Assembly (NCBI GenBank): GCA_027625915.1
Contig: JANTQA010000033.1
Span: 1,984,001-2,048,000 of the forward strand
Reading direction: 5' to 3'
Length of the DNA stretch: 64,000 nucleotides
From: Anaeramoeba flamelloides
Lineage: Eukaryota > Metamonada > Anaeramoebidae
Numbering within the stretch: position 1 is the stretch's first letter; each line of letters opens with the position of its first letter. Below, in pieces: positions 48,609 through 61,215 of the stretch. Under the pieces are notes generated by a model. That model was not told where the DNA came from and did no database searches. It saw only the letters and a program-made list of their open reading frames with translations. A program made the translations under genes and the position numbers.

Positions 48609-51450
48609 CGCCATTTACTTTATTTTAATTTGAGTAATAAACAGAAAATTTCTTAAATTTTCTTTTAATTTCTTAAATTTTCTTTTAATTTCTCAAATTA
48701 AAAAAACGCGCCTTTAGTTTTTCTTGAGTTTTCTGTTTATTTTTAAAATCGATAGATTTTCGTTAGGTTTTTTTTTTTTACTTTTTGAAATAAAGAGAAA
48801 ATTTTAATAAATTTTCGGTTTATTTCAAAAAGTTAAAAAAAGCTAGAACACTTCACAGATAAAAAAAGAAAATCTCAATAAAACCTAGGTACTAGACAGC
48901 ACTCGAAAACACTCCTCCTGAAACATCATAAGTTAAAACCCAATCGAAAGATTACCAGTAATAAATAAATATTCCCAAAATGTGATTACTACATTTGTAT
49001 CCCACTGTCGATAGAGTTTTTTTTTAATTTAAAATAATGGAGTATTATCTTTTTGATTTTACTCTATTCTTTTGAGTTCTGGAAAACCTAGGCACTCTAC
49101 GACGCTCTACGATACTTTACAGACACTTTCGTTGGATCTTTTTTAATTTTTCAAATAAACAGGTAATTATATAAATTTTTTGTTTATATCAAAAATTAAA
49201 ATCAACTGAGAACACTTTGGATAAGTTTTCGCGAAAATAAAAAATATAAATTAAAATATATCATTTTAAACTATTTTTTAAATCCTAGAAAACCTTGGCC
49301 ACTTCCATAAGTTTTTTACAGGATTTACATGAATTGAATAAAATGGGTAAAATTTACCGTTTTCTTTTAATCAACAAAATGGGATTTCTTGAATTTTTCA
49401 AATTTCTAAGGTTTTAGTTTTGATCATACTTTGAACATAAAAAACATTCAGAAATTAAATTAAAAGACTTATTTCATTTATAATAAATTCAAAGTTAAAT
49501 ATCGGTCGGAAAAAAATCTATTATATCGTCTTTTAAATCTCCTTTATTTAATCAATTATGAAAAAAAAAAAGAAAATTTCATTTTTTTCTGATCTTTGAA
49601 GATTCAATATGTAAGTTTATTTTTCCTGTATTTTTAAAATAAGATGAAATTTCAAGGTTACTTGCTCATACATACTCTCAGAAATCACTTTAAGTGAGAT
49701 CACTTAAAAATAGAAATAATTTCTTTTAGGATTATGTTCCCACCATTGAGGGAGTTGAGTTATTGTGTTATTTCACTTTCGCTTCTCAAAAAAAAAATTT
49801 CACACAGACAAAATTGGACAAAAAAAAAAAACATTTTTTGTAATCTTTACCTTTTCACAAAGACTTTTTTTCAAATGTTTTTCAATGAAGAGGAAAATTG
49901 AAAATAACAAAAAAAATAATTTCAAAAAAATGGCTTTTAGGGATTTTCAAGTGCATACAAAATTTGAGAACATTTCAAACTTGTAAAAACAAATTTAAAA
50001 AATATGTAGAACAGCTCTAGAAAATAGTGTGAGTAAAGAAAGTTGAAATCGAAATTCGAAAATATTAAAATCAAAATTTAGCATGATCTAACAAGGTAAA
50101 AATTGTGAAAATTGATGAAAATTGTGAAAAATTCACTTTTTTTCAAAAAGAAATTCTCCTTGGACAAATATTACTTGGATTACATAACTTACTCATGGGT
50201 GATTTTATGCACTATTTCACTGTTTTCGCCGAAAAGCGTAGTCCTTAAACATTTTTTTTCTTTTTTATTTTAGATTCCCAAATCCAAATCAAAAAAGGAT
50301 CAAATCTTTTTTCTGAATTAATTGAGAAAAAATCCATCTAAAAGTATAATTCATTTCACTACAGTTGACAAAGGTATAGGATTATCATGTTTGATTGAAA
50401 CTTTTTGAAAATAAGTTCCCTGCTGTACTTTGGATTAGAAAATAAATAATAATTATCGATCCATTACTTGCAGATTTCATTTGATTGTAGGTAGTCGATT
50501 GAAAATTAAAACTGGAAATGTGTGGGGACAATAAAAAAAAAGTTGTTGTTTAGCATGAGATTTAGGTTTTCTAATCATAACTAAAGTTTTTTTTTTGTGA
50601 AATTTAAAAAATTGGTTCAAAATTGTATTTATTGATAAAATGGAAAAATTATTTTCAAGTCCAAAATAAATTTCTGAATAAATTCCAAATGGTTAGAATA
50701 ACACCAAACCGATTTAGTCTATTGAAAAGCAAAATTTTTACGAAAGTTGAATTTAAATTGTTTGAATTATATTTGTTGCTTAAAACTTTTTGAATCAAGT
50801 TGTTTTCTTATCACAAGTTCCAAAAGGTTCCACGTTGTGGTTATTCAATTTGGAAATATATGGAAAAAGATTACCTAAACATTTCACACTTTTTTAATAT
50901 TATTCAAACAGAATTGTATTTTAAACAATTGAAAAAAACTTAAATTTGAAAGTTTCAATCAACAGATTCAAAACTAGTACTTTCTTTCGGAATTTTTTCT
51001 GTCAAATTCCATTAAAAGCCCTTTTCAAATTAATTTTTTTTTCCAAACAACGTGTAATAACTTGTGTTTAATGTTGTGTTTCAAAAAACAAAACACAAAT
51101 GGCCAAGTGACTTTTATATCATAAAGTGCTTAAAGTAGATTTAACAGGTCAAAATATTTTTTTAACAAAATCTGTTCTTTTTTAAATCTCAACAAACAAC
51201 ACCATATGCTTTTGGAAGTCGTTTGAATGGTTAGAAAGAAATCAGTTTATTATTTTTATTTTCCTAAAGTAAAGTGGTTAAATTTTATTTTTCAGAATTA
51301 AGTTTACATTTTGACAATTGTCGAATGATTTCCACTCTTCCAAAGGTAAAATATTTTTCAGTTCGTTATTCAAAATGTTGAATTAAAAAGATCATTTTAT
51401 TTTTTTGTTTTATTACCAAAAACCTTTTACATTTTTTTTTTTTTTTAATA

Positions 51451-53020
51451 ATGGGATCAAAAGGATCAAAACACAAAAAAACAACACAAAAAGTTACCTT
51501 CAAAAAAGCAAGAAAAAAATTGTCACAACCAACATACGAAATATATTCTGAAGTGAAATGGAAAAAATCCAAAGTCAAAAAGGCAATTCGCAAAAAGAGA
51601 CTTGCACCAATTTTTTCACCTAATGACGATCAAGACAAGTTTTCAATTGTTGAATGTCCTATTTGTAGTTACTGTAAATATTCTTTGTTCCTTTTGTCTG
51701 TCTTTTCCCAAATATTAATATTTTCCTTTTTTTCGAACTAATTGATTTTTTTTGATCGTTTTTTCCATTTAAAAATTTTTTTTGAAATTTACGTCAAATT
51801 AAAGTTTTTCCAATTGCAAATATTACGACTTGTTGTAAGAAACCAATTTGTACTGAGTGCTACCTTCAGATTTGCCCACACCTTAACCCATGCTCTTCAG
51901 ATAGGTATTTTTTTTAAAATTTTTTCTTTTTCTTGTTCTTTTTCTTATCAAAGACCTAATTCCCAACACCGTCTCTGGATGTATTTTTGAGAGATATTCA
52001 CTTTTGCAACTTCAAAAAAAATATCTCAAATTGTTTTACAAAAGATGTTCAAAATTAGTTTATTTCTTTTTCAGGATTAAATCTTAAAAAAACCTTTAAT
52101 CTGGCGATGTGAGAATTTTGAAGTGACTAAAATTTTAACTTCTAATCCCAAGAGCGCCCGTTTATATGCCTAGGCACCTACAAACGGCCATTCGAAGAAT
52201 TTTAAGCTTAATTTAGTTTTCTAAAAAATTCGTCTCCGAGTGTTTACTGCACAAAAAATGTAGTCCAAAATAAAACATCGATCAACTCATTATTTTCAAT
52301 TCTATAATTCTTATTTCAATCTTTATTATTCTTTTGAACTCCAAAATAAAAAGGTGTCCCTGGTGCCGTCATTCAAATTTTTCAATTAGCTATGAAGAAA
52401 CTTATCGAAAAAAATTTTTAAAACAATTAGATAACGAATTTGATGATGAAATGCTAGAATTAGAAAAAAAAGCACAAGAGAATGAAAGAGAAGAATTTGA
52501 AAGAGAAAGAGAAAAAATCCGCAAAACTTTGCTAGAGATTAAGGAAAAAGAAAAAAAGGAAGGCGAGTATGAAAAATTTCAAGAAATGGAAAAACAAAAA
52601 CAAAAACAACGCGAATTAACAAGGTTAATGTTTGAACAACAAAAAAGAAATGATCAAAATCCAAATCAAAATAATTTTAATTTTAATAACAATGTTAATA
52701 ACATCCAAATTTTTCGGGCTATTGAAGAAATTGGAGAAATGCAACAAAACGAACAAGAACAACAACAAGAACAAGAAGAACTAGAATTAGAACTTGAACA
52801 AGAACAAGTTCTTGGACAAGGACAAGAACAAGTAATTGGAGAAACACAACAAAATGAACAAGAACAAGAACAAGAACAAGAAAACCAAGAAGAACAAATA
52901 AATTTAAATAATATTTTTGATTATTTGAGAAATACAAGGAGGGTTAGTCAATTACAAGCAAACCAATTCAATGATTTAATGGTTGAACAAGCTATTAGGC
53001 TATCAACACAGCAAAATTAA
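51451..53020 (+). CDS. SIP5/DA2-like zinc-finger protein
   Basis: Three exons, 51451-51673, 51805-51904 and 52354-53020, join in frame (phases 1 and 2) to give 329 residues. The joins restore a RING-like finger: 'VECPICSYFFPIANITTCC' then 'KKPICTECYLQICPHL' then 'RCPWCRHSNFSISYEE', matching the pattern ECPICF-YYP-LN-S-CC-KGICTECFLQ...CPYC--NY of plant DA2 and fungal Sip5. The tail is a charged coiled coil with poly-EQ runs. It ends 'NQFNDLMVEQAIRLSTQ', which resembles the 'LEELMLMEAIRLSL' motif in the same family. DA2 proteins are ubiquitin ligases; Sip5 binds the Snf1 kinase complex, so either role is possible. The N-terminus (MGSKGSK) has a glycine at position 2 that could be myristoylated. 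No membrane segment. Confidence 0.86.
52158..52187. repeat. GC-rich hairpin inside an intron
   Basis: CCGTTTATA and TACAAACGG pair across a loop TGCCTAGGCACC that is itself a small palindrome (GCCTAGGC). It stands out from the AT-rich intron 2 of the SIP5/DA2-like gene. Function unknown. Confidence 0.55.
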
Positions 53021-53817
53021 TTCATTAATTTTTTTTTTTTTTGTAAAAAATTTACTTTTTTTCGAAAGTAAATTATGTAATTTTTTTTTATGAACCATTA
53101 ATGATTTCCCATTATATCATAAAATTTCAAAAAGAAAAAAAGATATATAGAAAAATATTCCCAAAAGAAGAACGATTTAATCATTTGGGCACTTGCGTTT
53201 TTCTATTACCTTTATGATTTCAAACCAAATTTTCTTTTAGTTTGCCAAGTTTTATCAATGGAAAATCAAAAAAATCAAAAAAAGAAAAAAAAAAACCAAT
53301 ACTTAGAAAATTTGTTAATTTTTTTTTCGTATATTTCAACACAAAAAAAATATAATTATCGTTTTTAATGATTATTGTACATTTTGTACCAATTAATGAT
53401 CGTTTTAAAAAATGTTTTTTCTTGTTAATTATAAATAATAAAAAGTTTTAATTTTTAATTTTAAACTTTTGCATTTTTTTTTAATTTTTATTTTCTTAAA
53501 AACTATCCCATTTTATAATCAAAATTTTAGAATTTCAAAGTTGAAAAGATAGTAATTTGGATAGTAAATTTTGATTATTTGAAAAGTACAAAATAAACTC
53601 TTTTCAGTACACCCTTGCAAATTTATCTTGATATGGATATAAAAACGCACTTTTAATTGGGGTAAGGTAAAAGTTGTCAAATAATAATTAGTATTATAGA
53701 AAAAGAGGGAAAAATTACACATTCAAAATGTTCTTATATTCAAATTACTACAAGGAAATTAAATTGTAAAATCACCAATTTCTTGATTATTAATCAATAT
53801 AAAAATTTCAAATTAAA

Positions 53818-54500
53818 CCCCATTCCAAAAATATGGAAATACCAAAAATCAAAAATAGGGGACTAAATTCTCAATTTATTGTATTTTTTTTTTTGGATTA
53901 ATGAGGGTATAATATCCTAATACTGTAGACACTATTCACTTTAATGAGATATTTTTGAATAAATAACCAATTAAAACATTTGAATCAACATGTTAATACA
54001 AGGTTACTTGTATAAGAAGACCCTTGATTAAGCACTGACTTTATTAAAATAGCTGAAAAAGAAGTCTTTGTTTCTAGAATCAAATCAGGACCACCAAGGT
54101 GAAAAGTTAGTATTCCACCCTTTCAATAATAACTACCTCTTCAATTTTCTAGTATTTTTCCAAACATAATGTTTAATCAGATTTAAGTTAGCTAATATTA
54201 ATATTTTTATACGATTCATTTTTATCCAGATAAAAGAATGGAAAAGAATTGAAAAACTTAATTTTATGACCAAAATGCTGAAAAAATATTCTGAAAAAAA
54301 ATGTATTGTTAAATTTGTTGAAAATCCATCAACAATTGTTGATCGATCAAATGATTAGATATCATCAATAGCTTTTATCGGCTTATTAACTTTAAAAAAC
54401 TTAACATTGACCAATTGTTAATTGTTGAAAAAAATCTCCAAACCTACCGAAAAGATTCTGTGATACGAAAAATCGAAATCAAATCAAAACAGAAAAGACA
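53818..54500 (-). mobile_element. MITE family C, copy 5, reversed and diverged
   Basis: The left edge 'attccaaaaatatgg' and the interior blocks 'ctcaatttattgtatttttt', 'tttttatacgattcattttt' and 'gttgatcgatcaaatgatta' match, in reverse complement, the order of family C. The match is patchy, with an extra roughly 200 bp near 53900-54140. The inner boundary with the next copy is not clear. Confidence 0.5.
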
Positions 54501-54517
54501 AAAAATGAAAAACATAA

Positions 54518-55205
54518 ACCAAATTCCAAAATTTTGGGTACAGTTAAGACTGTGGAAAAAATAACAAAACTTGAGTTTAAACACAATTTGGAAATAATAT
54601 TAATTTTACAAAGTATTTTAAACTTTTTTTTGACATTTCTCTTCTGTTTTCATTTAATTATTTTGAGTTTCTGAATCTGGTATCTTCCGATTAGGAATTT
54701 TTTTAGAGGTAGGGTATTTCCAATAAAGTAAAATTTTCTTTCAAATAGAAAAACCAGATTCAATTAGTTGATTATATCTAATCTTTTGATCGATCAATAA
54801 TTTTGAATGGAATTTGGACAAATTTAACAAAAAAACATGTATTTGGAAAACTCAATTACGGTTCAAATACTTCTGATTACTGTGCCAAATTTAGATATTC
54901 TTTGAATCAGAAGTCTCAAATTTAGTCACTTCAAAATTCTCTCTTTAACAGATTATATGGCATCTAATCAAACCCGGACCAATAAAGTCAATAATAAACA
55001 ATTTGCTGTTCTGCCATTTTCATCACATTTTGTGAAAATTATTTTTCATTTTATATTTTTTATTTTATATGGATAAAAATTATTACATATAAAACAATAA
55101 TATTCAAATAAAATATCGATTAATATCATATCATGGAAAATAATATAAATTGGGATTTTTTTACTATTTTTGATTTTGGATGTGTCGAAAATTTTGGAAT
55201 GTGGT
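54518..55205 (+). mobile_element. MITE family C, copy 4
   Basis: About 690 bp between 'aaattccaaaattttggg' and 'cgaaaattttggaatgtgg', an inverted pair of 16 bp. Interior blocks 'ttacaaagtattt' and 'gatcgatcaataatttt' and the tail 'tggataaaaattattacata' match the other copies. It is longer than copies 1 and 2, so it has an insertion or is a longer subtype. Confidence 0.6.
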
Positions 55206-56915
55206 TTAATTTTTAAAATAAAAATTATTTCCGAATTGGATTTAAATTGCAGAACTGTAATTTTTTCAACAGTAAAAAATGTTTCCAAAAAATAATGAAT
55301 TTTGTTTGTTTTGGTTGAAAATTATTTTTTTTTTTTAGATTTTTTTCAATTAATATATATTGAAATATTCATATATTTTTTTCACAAGAAAGAAACACCC
55401 AGAAAAAAGTTTAATATTTACTATTATTTCGTTTGTTCATATATATTATATAAAGGGGAAAATATATTTGTATTTTTATTTATTTTAAACGAACCTCTAT
55501 TTAAGCAATTGATAGATTTTCCGATTTTTAGAATTGTTAAACTTGATTGATAACTTATTTTGTTTTGAATAAATTTGAGAAAATAAATATAATACTTTTA
55601 TTGCTAGTGTGATATAAATAGCACATAGAAATGAATATAAATTTTGTCATTTTTAAACAATGAATCTAATTACATGAGTTATTATTTGTTGAACATTGAG
55701 GGCATTCAATGAAAAAATATAATTTTTAAAAAATAATAAAAAAAAAAATCGAAAAAATTCCCAAGAGTTTTTTTATTCATTTTTTTCAATCTTTAAATCT
55801 AGGGGAATTTTTAAATTTGAATAAAATTATTAAAAGTAATAACCCTCAACTAAAAATTTATTTTTCTAAATTACTTTTTTTATAAAAAGATATTCTCTTC
55901 ACCCTCTTTCAACTCTCAGAATAATCACACTAACCTATAAAGACATCCTTTGAATTATTTTTTTTTTTTTAAAAAAATAACTGGCTAATTAAGATCTGGA
56001 GAAAAATTAAATAATTTCTATCTATCATATATACGATTTTTTTATATTTAGAGACTTTAACCAAAAACTCAACTATTTTATAATTCCAAAAGAGAGAGAG
56101 AGAGAAAACAAAGAATATTTAATCCGCCTGGTATTATGAAACAAAGCACTTTTTTCCCAGAAATAATCAATATAAATATACCTGTAAATCCAGTTATTTT
56201 GTATTATTTTTTTATATTATAGTCTTTCCAAGTCTACTATAAAATTTTTAATAAAAAACCATTGGGTTTTCTATTCTTATTTCCGAATTTTTTTAAAATG
56301 TAAAATAAGAATAGAAAAATTAATTGTATTTTGTTTAAAAATTTATGGTAGCCTTGGAACGGCTGTATCTTTCAAAAAAAAAAAAACTAAATCACTTTGA
56401 TATCTTTGGGTATAAAATAAAAAATCTAGATTTTATTTTTTTCCATTTTTCCCCGAGATGAATCTTCTTTATATTGGGAAGAAGAGTTACAAAGAAAAAA
56501 GATCAAGTGGTTACTTTCTAATACTGTGACACTGAAACACGCAAGTATGGGCAACTTGAAAATAAAAACTAATAGGCAAAGGCTAAAATGACCAAAGGTT
56601 GAAAGCAAATACGATCAAAAAAAAAAAAAAAGAAAAGAAATTACAACAATTAAACAACGATCCCCAAGTGAACATTCATGATCAATTATCAAATTATTAA
56701 ATCAACCAAAAGTATCGTGGCTGTGATTTTGTGAGTTCTTAATTAAAGATAGCATTGGTTTTTTTTTTTTTGATTTTTTACCAATTGCTTCTTATAAACC
56801 CTTTTTAAATTTCTTTTTTTTTTTTTGTTTTTATTTTTGCTTTTTTCTTTTCAATTTTTTGTTTTTGCTTTTTAAACATAAAAAAAAAATGGGTATGTCT
56901 TTCCTTTGAACAATC

Positions 56916-57037
56916 GTGAAATCTATGATTTTACGCTTAAATTTCCTTTGAGGAAATTTAAGTAAAAGGACATCTAGAGTGTAATTTACACTTCTTCCAT
57001 CAATAAAATAAAAAATCTAGATTTTTTTTTATTTTAA
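56916..57037. repeat. Chain of four adjacent hairpins
   Basis: In order: gtgaaatc-tat-gattttac; a perfect 12-bp stem cttaaatttcct-ttg-aggaaatttaag (56936-56962); agtgtaa-t-ttacact (56978-56992); and a longer A/T palindrome around 'aaaatctagatttt' (about 57004-57037). Short inverted ends aaaaaatggg / cccatttttt bracket them at about 56883 and 57049. The last palindrome recurs at about 56413-56440. Confidence 0.7.
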
Positions 57038-57146
57038 CGTGGAGTGCCCATTTTTTCAAAAGGTAAGGAATAGAGTAAAGTATAAGTGTTAACCCTATTC
57101 TATTGATTTCATACAAATATGAATAATTTACCAACCCTCATCAAGC

Positions 57147-57149
<3 letters not shown>

Positions 57150-57223
<74 letters not shown>
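57150..57223. repeat. (AT)n(GT)n compound microsatellite
   Basis: About 22 AT units run directly into about 14 GT units. Confidence 0.95.
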
Positions 57224-57225
<2 letters not shown>

Positions 57226-58101
57226 CATTTTTTTTTTTTTTATTTTTAATTTAATCTTTTGAATTCCATTTTTTAGCTTGATAATTGGGTTTTTATAATA
57301 TTTCGAAATCAGAAAGAGATTAATTATTTATTTTTTTAAAATTTCAAATTTTATTTTTTTAGTGAAATTATGATCTTTTCAATTTTAAATTATGTTTCAT
57401 AAATTAGAATTCGTATGTTTTGTTTCCACCATATATTTCAATAATATAAAAATTAACTGAAGTATTTACATAATCAAAGTTGTAATTTTATAATTAAGTA
57501 TTTAGAACCAATTTATTAATTGACTTAAAAATATGAGTATTTCAATCTTTTCTGTAAAAGTATTGTAGAGAGAATTGTAATTAAATAATTCTTTCCAGTT
57601 GTCATAAATTTCTTTTCCTTTTCTTTTTATTAATCAATGTAGAAATTTATCGAAATAAATACACAAATATTTTTTCATTTATAAATCTTTCGATATAACA
57701 ATTTCATTTTATTAGGTTTTAATTCAAATAGAATAAATCTTGTATAAATTGAATTAAATTATTTAAATAATAGTTGATATTTTCATCTATAAAGATTTAT
57801 TCATTTTTTAATATTCTACAATTATCCGTTAATTGTATAATTTTTAATAAAAAAATAGGTAATTTGGGCAAACAAAATAGAGGATAAAGGGAACTCTTAA
57901 CTATATACTAAGTTATCCCCTTGATAATATTTTAATTAAAAAAAATTACTTATATTATTTAAATAAATATTTTTATTGTTTTTCTCATTATTTTCAAAAT
58001 AATTGAATCAATAAAATTTAATGATATCAAAAATAATAAATATTCTCAAATATCTTATTTTAATACTAGAACTTTATTGTTTGTTAAACTACAGGCATTT
58101 G

Positions 58102-58105
<4 letters not shown>

Positions 58106-58132
<27 letters not shown>

Positions 58133-58133
58133 A
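58106..58133. repeat. (TA)n microsatellite
   Basis: About 14 TA units in the spacer before the sorting nexin gene. Confidence 0.93.
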
Positions 58134-58758
58134 CATCAACCCATCAAATTTCAAGAAGTTAAATAAATATCAAAAATAAAAAGTAAATGATCATTATTTT
58201 CAGATCTTATACAAGAAAAAGAAAAATGAATAAATTTTTTTTTATTTTTCGGAAATCATATTTTTAGTAATTTTTGATTGTTTTTGGACTGTTAGTATTT
58301 TAACTTTAATCATATTTTAAAAATAAATTAAAACTAAACTTATATTAAATCCTTGATCAAAAAATTCAAACAAATTTCAGATCTTTTGAAAGAAAAAATA
58401 ATTGGAAATTTAGAATTCTTTTAAAAATGAAAACAAATTTCCACAAAGTTGATAAATGGGATTTTTTTTTCGTTTTTTGATTATAACCTAGTTTAAATTA
58501 GTGAGTTATTACCCTATATAAAAAAAACAACAACGAGTAAAAACTAGATTCTTCCTATTAAAAAGTCCGATATTTGAAATAAAAAATATTTAATGCGTTA
58601 AACTTCTTTTATCAATCAAAAATACACCAAACAATTTTAAATTAGTCACTCAAGTTTTGTTATTTTGTTATCTCTAATTATCAATTTTTTGTAATTGCCA
58701 TTTTTTCTCATTTTTTGGTTTTTCATCTCGCTTATTGAAAACAATTGAATTTATTTCC

Positions 58759-59013
58759 ATGTCAGATTTTCCCAAGTATGCAATTTCAATCCAAAAATAT
58801 GTTGCAGAAAGTGAAGACTACTTGGGATTTAAAAAAGGTGTAAAAATTATTGTTCTTTCTGAAGATGAAAGGGGATGGTTGGTTGGTAAAATTAATGAAC
58901 AAGAAGGCTACTTCCCAAAGACTGCGATCAAATATCTCAAGGAACCACTTCCCAAACAAAAAGACAACTCTCCAAAAAACAAAAGAAAAAACTCAGGAGG
59001 ATTTGGGAACCAA

Positions 59014-59046
<33 letters not shown>

Positions 59047-60806
59047 CCACTTGAGAGGACACTCTCTAAAAAAGAGATCCGTAAACAAAAAAAAATGGAA
59101 AACCAAAGATTAAAGGAACAAGCAAAACTCAAAAAAATACAAGAAAAAAATAGAAAAAAAAACATCTCGAATTTTATTGAAGACTTTAGACACATTGAGG
59201 TATTTGATTTAAATTTTGTTTTTTCTTTGTTCAACTAAACCTCCTTTCTTCTTTTTTTTTTTTCTATTTAGGTTGATTATTTGTTCAAAAAATTAAACTT
59301 TTTTTTATCTTTCTCAAACCACAAAACCATAAAACACCAACACTAATACCAAAAAAAAATTTAGGATAATTGGATTTGGCAAGTAACAGAAAAACCATTC
59401 ACAGTTTCAGTTTCAACTCCAACAAAACAGGGCAAATATAAAGGAATGAAAAAGTATATGAGTTATGAAGTGAAACACGATGTAACTATTCTTTTCTTTT
59501 GGCAAATTTTTCCGTTTTTTTTCTTTTTTGTTTTGAGATTCAATTTTTATTTTCAGAATTGTTTATTTTTGATCTTTTTTTTTTTTATCTCTTTTATTCA
59601 AATTTTGAATAATTTTCTTTTACCTCATAACAAAATAAACTCAAAATAACAAAAAACGAAACAACAACCCAACAAAAATAATCTCAAACAACAAAAAAAA
59701 TCCTCAAACAAAATAATAAATCCAAAACCTTTCTCGAACAAAAAACAAAAAATCAAAATCTTTCTTGGCAAACCAATTCTCAGAATAATTTAGTTCAACG
59801 AAGATTTAAACATTTCTTATGGCTAAATCAAAGAATGAATGAAAAGTATCCCAACATCCCGATTCCTGTGATGCCCGGCAAGCAAGCACAAGGAAGGTTT
59901 GAAGAGAACTTTGTAGCGAAAAGGAGGGAGGGCCTGATAAGGTTTTTAAATAGGCTAGGAGAGCATCCCGTGATGCGTTCTTCGAAAATTTTACATCACT
60001 TTTTGGAAGCTGGCACGCAAAAGGATTGGAAGCTAGGGAAGCATGCCGCGATCAAAAAAAAAAACTTACAAACATTCCATAGGTGCATAACGTGCAGCCC
60101 AACTTTGACAGAAGAAGATGTCCAAGACATTTCCGAATATAAAAAGTCATTGACATTTCTTGAAAATACTTTAAAAACCTTTGACACCATCCGATCGGAT
60201 TTACCCGAAACAAGATACCCCACAATCATCGCGAATTTTAATCAGTTCGGCAAAATGTTGAAATTGTTATCTATTAATGAAGACCTGGGGCTTGGGTGGA
60301 GATACGCCTGCTACCCTTCAAAGATGCTTGAAAAGGCTTATACCAACCTTGGCGAGGGATATCTCGAAATCGCAAAGATCTGGGATCAAAAAAAGCTTCT
60401 TGAAGACTCTACAATATTTGAAGATTTTTATGAATATTACCAACACATAAATTTAATTACAGATACTTTGAAAATACGCGATAAGTCCTATTCAAATTGG
60501 AACACACTTTATACACAACAACAGCAGCAGCAACAACAAAAGGGCAACGAAAAAAAAAACAAACAAGCCTTGAAAAAAATACAACAACTCAAAGACACTT
60601 CACAAGAAATGGATAAAATCACAATGGCAGAACTGGAATGGTACCATTGGTGTAGATTGCGTGATTTTAAAAAGACTCTGAACCAGTTTGTTGATGCTCA
60701 GATTGATTTCGCAGACCAAATCGCAGATAAGTTGGAAAGTTGTTTGAAATATGTTGAAAAAATTCCCATTATACATGGATCTGAAAAACCCCAAAAGCAA
60801 AAATAA
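58759..60806 (+). CDS. SH3-PX-BAR sorting nexin (SNX9/18/33 type)
   Basis: Three exons, 58759-59199, 59365-59481 and 59784-60806, join in phase 0 to give 526 residues. Residues 5-63 are an SH3 domain ('EDYLGFKKGVKIIVL', 'GWLVGKINEQEGYFPKTAIK'). A linker with poly-Q and a charged helix follows. A PX domain spans about 150-265: 'GKYKGMKKYMSYEV', then 'VQRRFKHFLWLNQRMNEKYP' and 'IPIPVMPGKQAQGRFEENFV', closely like human SNX9 'NHRYKHFDWLYERL' and '[20 protein letters not shown]'; the Arg and Lys that hold the phosphoinositide are kept. The C-terminal about 250 residues follow the SNX9 BAR domain ('LEAGTQKDWKLGKHAA', ending 'QIDFADQIADKLESCL'). Such proteins bend membranes at endocytic and macropinocytic sites and recruit actin and dynamin factors. 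A poly-Q insert interrupts the BAR domain near 438. Confidence 0.94.
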
Positions 60807-61215
60807 ATTATTATTTTGTTTGGTGGCATTTTAAAAAATTGTGAATAAAAAATTTTCAAAAGTATTTTTTAAACAGCAAGTTAGCTTCTATATACTTATT
60901 TTCATGAGCTTTTAGGCCTCTATTAAAATAATTTTTGTTTACACTTTTTTAGAACCACTTTATCCAAAATATCATTTTTTGCAATTTTTTTCTAATTTTT
61001 TCTCATACTATTCATTATTTATTTCGATTTTTTTGATATTTTTAATTATTTAATTATTTATTATTTTTAAATCTTACAGTTTTTTTAAAATAAATTTTTT
61101 TTAAATGTCACATCATTACTTGAAAATTTTATAGAATGAAAATGTTTTTTTTTTTTAATTATTTTTGGTTTATGAAAAGATCATAGTTAATAAATATCCA
61201 ACCAATAAACAAACC

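Larger units (their letters stand above)
46925..51450. other. 4.5 kb intergenic region, palindromes but no gene
   Basis: No coding signal on either strand. There is a GT microsatellite at 48123-48160 and, from 48538 to about 49330, a run of inverted repeats and recurring 'ggaaaacctaggcac'-type strings. The small frames at 48106-48348 (minus, over the GT repeat) and 49765-49986 look like chance. Confidence 0.55.
53021..58758. other. 5.7 kb intergenic region: MITE pair, hairpins, microsatellites
   Basis: No gene. It contains an inverted pair of family C elements (53818-55205), a chain of hairpins (56916-57037), and microsatellites at 57150-57223 and 58106-58133. The frames at 55046-55288 and 55302-55550 are AT-rich and partly made of MITE sequence. 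Confidence 0.55.
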
